From assembly GCA_019634695.1 (NCBI GenBank), contig JAHCAW010000044.1:1-36214 (forward strand): a DNA stretch of 36,214 nt, in the 5' to 3' direction. A program made the position numbers and the translations under genes. Below the pieces are notes generated by a model. It had not been told where the DNA came from, did not search any database, and saw only the letters and a program-made list of their open reading frames with translations. This document shows, one piece after another, positions 1 to 7,101 of the stretch (the first letter of the stretch is position 1; every line of letters begins with the position of its first letter). This DNA is from Candidatus Sumerlaeia bacterium (lineage in GTDB: Bacteria > Sumerlaeota > Sumerlaeia > SLMS01 > JAHLLQ01).

Positions 1-1
1 C

Positions 2-1672
2 GACGAGCAGATGTTCTCCGGCTGGCGCGGCTTCCCCTGCCTGACCGACGACGAGGTGGTCGAGACGATGGTCGGGCTGGCCGTGACGGCCGCCGAGGCG
101 ATCGAGGCCGGCAAGCGCGGAGCGATCCTGCTGTCGGGCGCCGGCACCAGCGGCCGCTTTGCCCAGTTGCTTTCGCGCCAGTTCAACCGGGTGCTGCGCA
201 ACGCGCACCTTGAGCCGGTCTTCGCGCCGCTCGTCGCCGGCGGAGCGCTCGCGCTGGTCAAGGCCCAGGAAGGGGCCGAGGACGATCCGGTCACCGCGGC
301 GCGCGACCTTGAGAACGCCCTGCCCGAAAGACCCGCCAAGGTGCTCTTCGTCGGCATCACCTGCGGCCTCTCGGCCCCCTACACCGCCGGCCAGCTTTCC
401 TACCTGCTCGACAAGCCTTGGGCCTCGTCCGTGCTGCTCGGTTTCAACGCGCGCGAAATGGCCCGCAGCGTCGCCATCGAGGGCTGGAACAAGACCTTCG
501 ACGAAGTCCTGACGACCTGTCTCGACTCGGACCGCTTCGTCCTGTTCAACCCGGTCTACGGGCCGGAGTCGGTGATGGGCTCCACGCGCATGAAGGGTGG
601 CTCGGCGACGAAGATCGTGCTCGAGACCATCTTCACGGTGGCGCTGGAACTGGTCGGCGCAATCGCCCCGGAGGAGGGTTCGCGCGTGCCGGAGCGGGAC
701 GATCAGGCGGCGCTGGCCCGGCGCATCCGCAGCCTGCTGCGCGCCTACCGCGAAACCATGCACGCGGTGTACGAGCAGATCGGCACGATCGAGGCCCTGA
801 TTCGTCTCGGCGGCGCCACGCTGCGCAGCGGCGGGCGCGTCAGCTATCTGGGCCGCGAGACCGCCGGCATCGTCGGACTCATCGACGCCTCGGAATGTCC
901 GCCGACGTTCGGCGCCAGTTTCGAGGACATCCGCGGCCACCTTGTCGGCGGATGGCACACGCTGCTCGACAACGAGGACCGCGACTTCTCCTCCAGCGGC
1001 CCCGAGTTCCAGATCGACCTCGAGACCTTCTCGCAGAAGAAGCTGCCCGAGCTCTCCAAGGGCGACACGGTGCTGGGCGTGGCGATCGGCGAAGTCGGCC
1101 CCAAGACCCGCCCCGTCCTCGAGCAGGTGCACAAGAACACCAAGGCGACGGCCGGCGTGGTGCTCGTCACCGTGGTGCCGCCCAAGAAGGGCGACCTGCC
1201 CGTCGACCCCGAGAACGCCCACATCCTGACGATCCCGTCGCTGGGCTTCTGTCCCGGTTTCCTGAACCTGGCCGAGTTCGCGCTCAAGCTGGCGCTCAAT
1301 GCCCTGTCGACCGGCGCCCACGTGCTTGTCGGCAAGGTCTACGAGAACCGCATGATCGACCTGCGCATCTCGAACAACAAGCTCTACTTCCGTTCGCTGT
1401 CGATCATCGGGCGCCTCGCCGATTGCTCGGAGGAGAAGGCGCGCCTGGCACTCCACCGCGCGGTCTTCCGCAAGGATGTGCTCAACCCCGAGGAGCTCAA
1501 CGCTCCGCCCAGCGCCATCATCAACGCCTCGACCACCGTGTCCCGCGTCGTGCCGACGGCGCTGCTGCTCGCCATGGGCGACATGACCTGGGAGCAGGCG
1601 ACCGAGTTGCTCGCCGCCGACCCGGTGCCGCGTCGCGTCATCAAGGCCCAACTCGACAAGAAGCGCCCGTGA
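2..1672 (+). CDS. Two-domain SIS sugar-phosphate protein, MurQ/GCKR-like (5' partial)
   Basis: The reading frame is open to the left edge, and the residues before the first ATG (position 11) read DEQ, continuing into MFSGW, so the true start lies outside the window. Numbering from that Met, GAGTSGR (residues 43-49) is the phosphosugar-binding loop of SIS domains. GSTRMKGGSATK, near residues 189-200, is the hallmark of N-acetylmuramic acid 6-phosphate etherase (MurQ) and the glucokinase regulatory protein family. A second SIS-like half follows from about residue 260. A length above 550 aa matches two-SIS GCKR-like proteins rather than MurQ, which is about 300 aa. It is probably cytosolic and binds or processes amino-sugar phosphates, for example in cell-wall recycling; whether it is an etherase, an isomerase or a regulator cannot be decided here. 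The next gene starts 42 bp downstream on the same strand. Confidence 0.8.
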   Translation, partial: DEQMFSGWRGFPCLTDDEVVETMVGLAVTAAEAIEAGKRGAILLSGAGTSGRFAQLLSRQFNRVLRNAHLEPVFAPLVAGGALALVKAQEGAEDDPVTAARDLENALPERPAKVLFVGITCGLSAPYTAGQLSYLLDKPWASSVLLGFNAREMARSVAIEGWNKTFDEVLTTCLDSDRFVLFNPVYGPESVMGSTRMKGGSATKIVLETIFTVALELVGAIAPEEGSRVPERDDQAALARRIRSLLRAYRETMHAVYEQIGTIEALIRLGGATLRSGGRVSYLGRETAGIVGLIDASECPPTFGASFEDIRGHLVGGWHTLLDNEDRDFSSSGPEFQIDLETFSQKKLPELSKGDTVLGVAIGEVGPKTRPVLEQVHKNTKATAGVVLVTVVPPKKGDLPVDPENAHILTIPSLGFCPGFLNLAEFALKLALNALSTGAHVLVGKVYENRMIDLRISNNKLYFRSLSIIGRLADCSEEKARLALHRAVFRKDVLNPEELNAPPSAIINASTTVSRVVPTALLLAMGDMTWEQATELLAADPVPRRVIKAQLDKKRP

Positions 1673-1714
1673 TCCGGTCCGCAGCCCGGACCGACCGGCC
1701 GTGAGCGATCCGCC

Positions 1715-3202
1715 ATGCCCGCCCCGCGCGACTACTCCCGGCCCGAGCCCCTGACACCCGAGATCCGTCGGCGCGTCAACCGCGCCGACCGCAACGACAC
1801 CGTCCCCGCCGGCCTCAGCATGGCCGAGGCGCCCCCGGGCGTCGTCATCGAGCGCGTTGCCCCCGACAGCCCCGCCGCGCGCGCCGGACTCGCGCCCGGC
1901 GAAGTCCTCCTGCGCCTCAACGGCGAACCGATCCGCGACACACTCGACTTCTACTTCCACGGCGCCGCACGCCGCCTCGTTGCCGACGTGCGTCTCGCCG
2001 ACGGCACCGAAGTCGCCCGACGCATCGTCAAGCAATCCCCCGAGGAACACGCCGGCCTCGAGCTGCGCCAGTTCACCACCCAGCAATGCGGCTGCAACTG
2101 CGTCTTCTGCTTCGTCCACCAGTTGCCCGACAGCATGCGCAAGTCGCTCTACATCAAGGACGAGGACTACCGCCTCTCCTTCATGCAGGGCTCCTACATC
2201 ACGGGCATCACGCTGAAGGACGCGGACCTCGAGCGCATCGCGCGTCAGCGCCTGTCGCCGCTCTACATCTCGGTGCACGCCGTCGACGAGACGCTGCGCT
2301 GTTGGCTGCTGGGCATCCGCAAGGCGCGCCCCGTCGCCGAACTGCTCGCCTTCTTCAAGCGCCATCGCATCCAGATTCACACGCAGATCGTGCTTTGCCC
2401 GGGGCACAACGACGGCGAACAACTCGACGCGACGCTGGCGATGCTGCTCGGCAATTACCCCACCGTGCAGTCGGTGGCGATCGTGCCGCTGGGCATGACT
2501 CGCTGGCGCGAGGGATTGCCGGACCTCGACCCCGTCACGCCCGATTACGCGCGCCGCTTCATCGCGACGATGACGCCGCGGCTGCGCGAGGTGATCGACC
2601 GCCACGGCGAGCCCCTCGTGCTGCTCGCCGACGAATGGTACCTCATCGCCGGCCGCCGCACGCCTTCCTACACCCGCTGGCCGGACCTGCCCCAGCTCGA
2701 AAACGGCGTCGGCATGGTCTACCACTTCTATCGCGACTTCGCGTCGGCCCGCCGGCTGCTCCGCACGCACCGGCTCGACCGCCCGTGGCGCGTCGGCGCC
2801 GTCACCAGCACGCTCTCCGTCCCCGTGCTCGAGCGCCTTGTCGCCGCCTGCCGTGACGAGGCCAACATCGAGGTCGTCCCCCTGCCGACCGTCAACACGG
2901 TCTTCGGCGACACGATCCATGTCACCGGCCTGCTGTGCGGCAAGGACCTGCGCGCCACGATCGCCGCCAATCCGGGCTTCGACCAGTACCTGCTGCCGGG
3001 CAATTGCCTGCGCAAGTACGACGAGCGGTTCCTCGACGACATGACGCTGGAGCAGGTGCGCGGCACCGCGGACGCGCGGATCGACCCGGTGCTGGGCGGC
3101 GCGCGCGACTTCGTCGAGACGATCCTGGCCGGCGCCGGCGTTGCCGAGCACCATGTCGTCGCCGAGCACGCCTTCCTGCGCCCACACTGGAGCAACTCAT
3201 GA
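1715..3202 (+). CDS. DUF512 family protein with N-terminal PDZ and radical-SAM-like Cys motif
   Basis: 495 aa. A PDZ-like domain occupies about residues 33-100 (GVVIERVAPDSPAARAGL, then GEVLLRLNGEPI). It is followed by a cysteine cluster C125-x-C127-x-C129-x2-C132, which contains the CxxxCxxC spacing of radical-SAM iron-sulfur proteins. The text CVFCFVHQLP and the YRLSFMQGSYITGITL segment are diagnostic of the COG1625/DUF512 family. The C-terminal part is the DUF512 domain proper. The family is widespread in clostridia, cyanobacteria and related groups and has no established reaction; a cytosolic Fe-S oxidoreductase is the usual guess. Full length for the family. It probably shares a transcript with the SIS gene 42 bp upstream. 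Confidence 0.9.
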   Translation: MPAPRDYSRPEPLTPEIRRRVNRADRNDTVPAGLSMAEAPPGVVIERVAPDSPAARAGLAPGEVLLRLNGEPIRDTLDFYFHGAARRLVADVRLADGTEVARRIVKQSPEEHAGLELRQFTTQQCGCNCVFCFVHQLPDSMRKSLYIKDEDYRLSFMQGSYITGITLKDADLERIARQRLSPLYISVHAVDETLRCWLLGIRKARPVAELLAFFKRHRIQIHTQIVLCPGHNDGEQLDATLAMLLGNYPTVQSVAIVPLGMTRWREGLPDLDPVTPDYARRFIATMTPRLREVIDRHGEPLVLLADEWYLIAGRRTPSYTRWPDLPQLENGVGMVYHFYRDFASARRLLRTHRLDRPWRVGAVTSTLSVPVLERLVAACRDEANIEVVPLPTVNTVFGDTIHVTGLLCGKDLRATIAANPGFDQYLLPGNCLRKYDERFLDDMTLEQVRGTADARIDPVLGGARDFVETILAGAGVAEHHVVAEHAFLRPHWSNS

Positions 3203-3277
3203 CCACGCGCCCTGTCCCTGCAAAGAATCCCGGGCTCCCGCGTCCTGCATCCTGAGAACGGCGCACGCGCCCCGCTC

Positions 3278-3291
3278 CCGGCTTGCGCCGG
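3278..3291. repeat. Short GC-rich stem-loop, copy 1
   Basis: CCGGC-TTGC-GCCGG forms a perfect 5 bp stem with a TTGC loop. The same core with a 4 bp stem recurs at 7064-7075. Each copy sits just upstream of a membrane-protein gene (starts 3346 and 7102). No T-tract follows, so it does not look like a terminator. Confidence 0.35.
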
Positions 3292-3345
3292 TCCCGGCCC
3301 GGTTCCAACGTCGCCGCCGCAAGTTCACTTCCCGGAGAATCCTCC

Positions 3346-3933
3346 ATGACGCCCCCCGGCAAAGACGGCTCCAGCGACGCGATGAACCTGATGTGGGTTC
3401 TCATCCCCACGGTGGCCGCCTTCTTCTTCAAGTTCGTCTGGATCGTCGCCCTGGCCTTCATCGCCATGTCCTACATGATCCGCACCGGGCGCGAGGCGCG
3501 CTGGTACCTGTGGGTGCTGCACGTCTGCTCGGCGCTGGTGGTGCTGCGCATCATTGGCTACATCTTCCTGGTCGGCCTGTCGAGCGACCTGCCGCCGCCC
3601 TACACCTCGCGCGAAGACTTCGTCGCCCGCCACAAGCCGCTCGCCTACCTGGCCCTGCCTGACTGGGGCCTGGCCGAGCGCTCCGTCTGGGAACGCGTCC
3701 AGGAGCTGCGCAACGTCTCCGAAATCACCCCGGCCGTCGTGGACCCCTTCTCCGGCAAGGCCCTGCTCTTCGTCGACGAAGGCGAGTACCGCACCTACTA
3801 CAGCATCGGACCGGACCAGGTGGACCAACGGCTCGAGGTGAAGTGGGACCACCGCCACGGCATCTTCAGCCCCGGCGACATCCGCGTGACGTCGGTCTAC
3901 GTCGGCGACACGGCGACAACCGGCACCCTGTGA
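3346..3933 (+). CDS. Small membrane-anchored protein of unknown function
   Basis: 195 aa. I chose the ATG at 3346 because GGAG sits about 8 bases upstream; an in-frame ATG at 3283 lies inside a stem-loop and has no such site. Two hydrophobic segments are visible, at about residues 13-38 (MNLMWVLIPTVAAFFFKF and on) and 47-72 (WYLWVLHVCSALVVLRIIGY). A soluble, acidic C-terminal domain of about 120 residues follows (from DLPPPYTSREDFVARHK) and probably lies outside the membrane. I recognise no family. It stands 143 bp after the DUF512 gene and may be its own unit. Confidence 0.7.
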   Translation: MTPPGKDGSSDAMNLMWVLIPTVAAFFFKFVWIVALAFIAMSYMIRTGREARWYLWVLHVCSALVVLRIIGYIFLVGLSSDLPPPYTSREDFVARHKPLAYLALPDWGLAERSVWERVQELRNVSEITPAVVDPFSGKALLFVDEGEYRTYYSIGPDQVDQRLEVKWDHRHGIFSPGDIRVTSVYVGDTATTGTL

Positions 3934-3949
3934 AGGAGCCGCGGCGCGA

Positions 3950-4040
3950 TCGACTGATGGACGCGACGGACCAAACAGGCAGAATCCGAGAGTCTGCTTG
4001 CCTTCCGCCCCACTCCATCTGCCTTCATCCTTCATCCTTA
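3950..4040. repeat. Low-complexity repeats 5' of the DJ-1 gene
   Basis: This holds two 9-base units of ATGGAC type (gATGGACgcg, ACGGACcaa), a degenerate GGCAGAATCCGAG/CTGCC stretch, and two tandem copies of CTTCATCC at 4023-4039. The complement, AAGGATGAAG, occurs after the gene at 4639-4648. The more regular GTCCAT array at 4742-4822 is the same ATGGAC motif on the opposite strand. Confidence 0.6.
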
Positions 4041-4053
4041 CCCGGAGGCGCCC

Positions 4054-4632
4054 ATGTCATCCGATCAAGATCCTCGAACACCGACCGCGCTGATGCCGCT
4101 CGTGGATCGCTTCGAAGTGAGCGAGGCGATCGTCACCGTTGATATCCTGCGTCGCTCGGGAGTGCGGGTGACACTGGCGGGAGTGGACTATCGGCTGGTC
4201 CACAGCTCGCACGACGTGATGGTGCAGGCCGACTGCCTGTATTCGGAGACGCTGAACGAGGAGTTCGACGCGCTGGTGCTGCCGGGCGGGCCGGGCACGC
4301 CGAAGCTGAACTTCGTCACCGGGCTGCACGACCGGCTGCGCGCGCAAGCGGCGGCGGGTCGCCTGGTGGCGGCGATCTGCGCGGCGCCGTCGGTGCTCGC
4401 CGCCGCAGGGGTGCTGGAAGGCCGGCGCGCGGCCTGCTATCCCAGCGTCGAGGACAAGCTCGTCGCCAGCGGTGCCACTGTCGAGGCGGTCCCGGTGGTA
4501 ATCGACGGCAACATCATCACGAGCCGCGGCGTCGGCACGACGCTGGATTTCGCGCTCGCCGTCGCTGCCGCGCTGACCGGCGGGCCCCGCGCCGCCGAAG
4601 TGGCACGCGCGATCGTCTACTCGCCGGGGTGA
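4054..4632 (+). CDS. DJ-1/PfpI (ThiJ-type) family protein
   Basis: 192 aa, normal for the DJ-1 subfamily. The N-terminus (TALMPLVDRFEVSEAIVTVD) aligns with the canonical PLADGFEEIEA segment and keeps the acidic residue (Glu24) that hydrogen-bonds to the reactive cysteine. The nucleophile elbow AAICAAPSVLAAAGVL carries Cys109, and LVLPGGPGTPKL is the preceding family signature. Members are cytosolic glyoxalases, deglycases, chaperones or small-molecule hydrolases, and the exact substrate cannot be read from sequence. CCGGAGG, 8 bases before the ATG, supports this start. The gene is isolated between two repeat-rich spacers and faces the convergent folE2 gene. Confidence 0.88.
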   Translation: MSSDQDPRTPTALMPLVDRFEVSEAIVTVDILRRSGVRVTLAGVDYRLVHSSHDVMVQADCLYSETLNEEFDALVLPGGPGTPKLNFVTGLHDRLRAQAAAGRLVAAICAAPSVLAAAGVLEGRRAACYPSVEDKLVASGATVEAVPVVIDGNIITSRGVGTTLDFALAVAAALTGGPRAAEVARAIVYSPG

Positions 4633-4638
4633 AAAGGG

Positions 4639-4700
4639 AAGGATGAAGTCGGAGGGCAGGGGGCAGAAATCGGAGGGCAGAGGGATTCTGGAGAAGGACC
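4639..4700. repeat. Low-complexity repeats 3' of the DJ-1 gene
   Basis: AAGGATGAAG (4639-4648) is the reverse complement of the CTTCATCCTT copies before the gene. TCGGAGGGCAG is then repeated directly (at about 4649 and 4670). GATTCTG follows twice, around GGAGAAGGACCCTCA. No T-tract hairpin is present, so this is not an obvious terminator. Confidence 0.55.
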
Positions 4701-4741
4701 CTCAGATTCTGTCCTTCACATTCATCGTCTCCGCTCCGACG

Positions 4742-4822
4742 CGCCCATCGGGTCCATCTCGTCCATGCGCTCCATGAGGTCCATCCGGTCCATGGGGTGC
4801 ATCGCGTCCATTCGGTCCATCC
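4742..4822. repeat. Nine-copy 9 bp tandem array (consensus GGTCCATCC)
   Basis: Nine consecutive 9-base units can be read: CGCCCATCG, GGTCCATCT, CGTCCATGC, GCTCCATGA, GGTCCATCC, GGTCCATGG, GGTGCATCG, CGTCCATTC, GGTCCATCC. The core TCCAT is nearly invariant, while the two leading and two trailing bases drift. The array ends 10 bp before the folE2 stop codon, between convergent genes. Read on the minus strand it is ATGGACnnn, but I see no supported gene there. Confidence 0.85.
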
Positions 4823-4832
4823 CGCGCGACGC

Positions 4833-5672
4833 TCAGTCGTGCGAGAAGCCCGAAAGAAGCGATCCCAGTTCGCCGCGCTCGACGTGGGCGTAGGCGTCAT
4901 GGTTGTGGATGCTCTCGAAGTTGTTCGACGAGACGAAGAAGTAGCGGATGCGCTCGTCGCGCAGCATGGCCAGCAGATCGACGGCGACGTCGCGCACGAT
5001 GTCCTCGACGAACTTGGGGTTGTCGTAGGCGCGTTCGGTGACGAACTTCTCGTCGGGGCGCTTCAGGATCGGGAACAGGGCGCAGCTCGCGTTGCGCTCG
5101 GCGATGTCCACGAGGTCCTCGAACCAGATCAGTTCGCCGTGCTCGCGGACCTTGATGGTGATGCGCGAGCGCTGGTTGTGCGCCCCATAGGCGCTGATCT
5201 CCTTGCTGCACGGGCACAGGCTGGCGGCGTTGACGCGCACCTCGACCACCTTGTCGTAGGTGCCGTCCTTCTTGAGGACGCCCTTGAAGCCGCACTCGAA
5301 GTCGAGCAGGCCGGCCAAGCGCGTGACCGGCGCCTCGCGCTTCAGGAAGATCGGAAAGCTCATGTCCAGATAGGCGGTGTCGGCGTCCAGCAGCCGCAGC
5401 AGTTCGGACAGCACGTCGAAGACCCGCGAGGGGCTCAACACGTCCACCTTCTCCTGCAACGCGATCATGAACCGGGACATGTGGGTCCCCTTCTCGTAGT
5501 GCGGCAGGCTGACCCGCATCGAGATGGTGGCTACGGTGTGGCAGAAGCCGCCGTCCCGCAGGGGGAAGGCGATCGGGTAGCGGATGTTGGAGACGCCGAC
5601 CTCGTCGATGTCGATGCCCCGCTCGTCGGGTGTCTTCTGGATGTCAGGCAGATGGGAGGCGCGGGGCTGCAT
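4833..5672 (-). CDS. folE2: GTP cyclohydrolase FolE2 (type IB)
   Basis: 279 aa, the usual length. It converts GTP to 7,8-dihydroneopterin triphosphate, the first step of folate (and, in some bacteria, queuosine) synthesis, in the cytosol. Diagnostic text: the N-terminal LPDIQ, then IDEVGVSNIRYPI, SMRVSLPHYEKGTHMSRF, and the metal-site segment VNAASLCPCSKEISAYGAHNQRS with Cys153, Cys155 and His165. Type IB enzymes are metal-promiscuous and often serve under zinc limitation. The start at 5672 is supported by CAGGAG about 9 bases upstream. The 227 bp leader shared with the divergent desaturase contains a leftward hairpin plus T8 (5789-5813). I see no other pteridine gene nearby. Confidence 0.95.
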   Translation of the reverse strand: MQPRASHLPDIQKTPDERGIDIDEVGVSNIRYPIAFPLRDGGFCHTVATISMRVSLPHYEKGTHMSRFMIALQEKVDVLSPSRVFDVLSELLRLLDADTAYLDMSFPIFLKREAPVTRLAGLLDFECGFKGVLKKDGTYDKVVEVRVNAASLCPCSKEISAYGAHNQRSRITIKVREHGELIWFEDLVDIAERNASCALFPILKRPDEKFVTERAYDNPKFVEDIVRDVAVDLLAMLRDERIRYFFVSSNNFESIHNHDAYAHVERGELGSLLSGFSHD

Positions 5673-5788
5673 GGCGCGGGGCTCCTGAGGAGGTCACAGT
5701 CTCGGCGGGAGAAGTAAGCAGGAACCGTTCCCGGGGGGGAAGCGAAAGGAGCCGCTCGCCCGCCGCCCCCGTGCCCCGCGCCTCGGCC

Positions 5789-5813
5789 AAAAAAAACCGA
5801 CATCGGGTGTCGG
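5789..5813 (-). terminator. Leftward hairpin with T8 tract upstream of folE2
   Basis: On the minus strand this reads CCGACA-CCCGA-TGTCGG followed by eight T, which is the form of an intrinsic terminator. It lies 117-141 bases upstream of the folE2 start codon and between divergent genes. It either stops leftward (antisense) transcription entering from the desaturase side, or acts as an attenuator in the folE2 leader. Confidence 0.65.
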
Positions 5814-5899
5814 ATTGCCATTGGCTTCGCCGGGGGGTCTGGGACAAGCAACGGGCCACCCTCGAACCCTCCCCCAAGGATAACAGGATCGCACCCTCC

Positions 5900-7033
5900 A
5901 TGCTTCAGACAGCCCCCCTCCCCCAGGGAGCCGCCGAAACCCCCAACGCCAAGCCGACCCGCATCCGCTTCGACCCCAGCACTGGATTCCAGCAAGACCT
6001 CAAGGAACGCGTCGACCGCTACTTCGAGGAGACCGGCCTGCGCCCGCGCGGCTCCGCCGCCCTGTATCGCAAGGCCGTCGTCATGCTCGTCTGGCTGGCC
6101 GCGTCCTACGCGACGCTCGTGCTCGTGCCGATGCCCTGGTGGGGCGCGCTGCTGGCCGGCGTCTCCCTCGCCTTCGCCCTGGCAGCCGTCGGCTTCAATG
6201 TCCAGCACGACGGCGGCCACAAGGCCTTCTCGGACAACCCGGCCCTCAACAAGCTCGCCGCCGCCTCGCTCGACCTCATCGGCGGCAGCTCCTACATCTG
6301 GAACTACAAGCACAACACCCTGCACCACACCTACGCCAACATCACCGGGCACGACGACGACATCGATCTCGGCATGCTCGGCCGCCTTTCCCCGCACCAG
6401 AGGCATCTGTGGTTCCACCGCTTCCAGCACATCTACCTCTGGTTCCTGTACGGCTTCCTGACGTTCAAGTGGCTGCTCGTGACGGACTTCGTGCGGGCGA
6501 TGTCGGGCCGGATCAACGAGCACCGCTTCCCGCGGCCCAAGGGCTGGGACCTGGCGCTCTTCGTCGCCGGCAAGACGCTGCTCGTCGCGCTGGCCTTCGT
6601 GATCCCGGCGCTCTATCATCCGCTGCCGATCGTCGTCGCCTTCTTCATCGGCGTCAGCTTCCTCGAGAGCCTGATTATCAGCGTCGTCTTCCAGATGGCC
6701 CACACCGTCGAAGAGGCCGACTTCCCGATGCCCGAGGGCATGCCGCCCGAGCGCATCCACAATGAGTGGATGATCCACCAGATCGAGACGACCGTCGATT
6801 TCGCCCGGCACAGCCGCCTGCTGAGCTGGTACATCGGCGGCCTGAACTTCCAGGTCGAGCACCACCTCTTCCCGCGAATTGCGCATATCCACTATCCCGC
6901 GCTGGCCCGCATCGTCGAAGAGACATGCCGCGAGCACGGTGTGCGCTATACCGCACACACGAGCTTGTGGAACAGCCTGCGCTCGCACTATCGATGGCTG
7001 CACGAGATGGGCCGCCCGCCCGTGGCCGCCTGA
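5900..7033 (+). CDS. Fatty acid desaturase (front-end/linoleoyl-CoA desaturase type)
   Basis: 377 aa. It is an integral membrane di-iron enzyme that puts a double bond into membrane-lipid acyl chains. All three histidine boxes are present: H103DGGH107, H138NTLHH143 and Q318VEHH322. The Q in the third box is typical of delta-5/delta-6 front-end desaturases. No N-terminal cytochrome b5 domain is fused, so an external electron donor is needed. Four or more hydrophobic segments lie at about 60-100 and 172-262. I chose the ATG at 5900 because it gives a normal N-terminus; the longer open frame from 5630 runs through the folE2 leader. The gene is divergent from folE2. The substrate position (delta-5, delta-6 or delta-9) is not determined by the motifs. 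Confidence 0.92.
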   Translation: MLQTAPLPQGAAETPNAKPTRIRFDPSTGFQQDLKERVDRYFEETGLRPRGSAALYRKAVVMLVWLAASYATLVLVPMPWWGALLAGVSLAFALAAVGFNVQHDGGHKAFSDNPALNKLAAASLDLIGGSSYIWNYKHNTLHHTYANITGHDDDIDLGMLGRLSPHQRHLWFHRFQHIYLWFLYGFLTFKWLLVTDFVRAMSGRINEHRFPRPKGWDLALFVAGKTLLVALAFVIPALYHPLPIVVAFFIGVSFLESLIISVVFQMAHTVEEADFPMPEGMPPERIHNEWMIHQIETTVDFARHSRLLSWYIGGLNFQVEHHLFPRIAHIHYPALARIVEETCREHGVRYTAHTSLWNSLRSHYRWLHEMGRPPVAA

Positions 7034-7063
7034 GGCGGACACAAGGCAGGCACGGGGCGCTTC

Positions 7064-7075
7064 CGGCTTGCGCCG
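7064..7075. repeat. Short GC-rich stem-loop, copy 2
   Basis: CGGC-TTGC-GCCG is the same core as at 3278-3291. It lies 26 bp before the start of the next membrane-protein gene. Confidence 0.3.
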
Positions 7076-7101
7076 TTCACGGCCGCCCGCAAGCGTGGGC
7101 C

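Noticed and set aside
4742..4822. CRISPR array.
   Set aside because: The units are 9 bp, contiguous and without spacers, and no cas gene is nearby.
4517..4900. Minus-strand frame encoding repeated Trp-Thr units over the 9 bp array.
   Set aside because: It only reflects the tandem DNA repeat and overlaps two well-supported genes.
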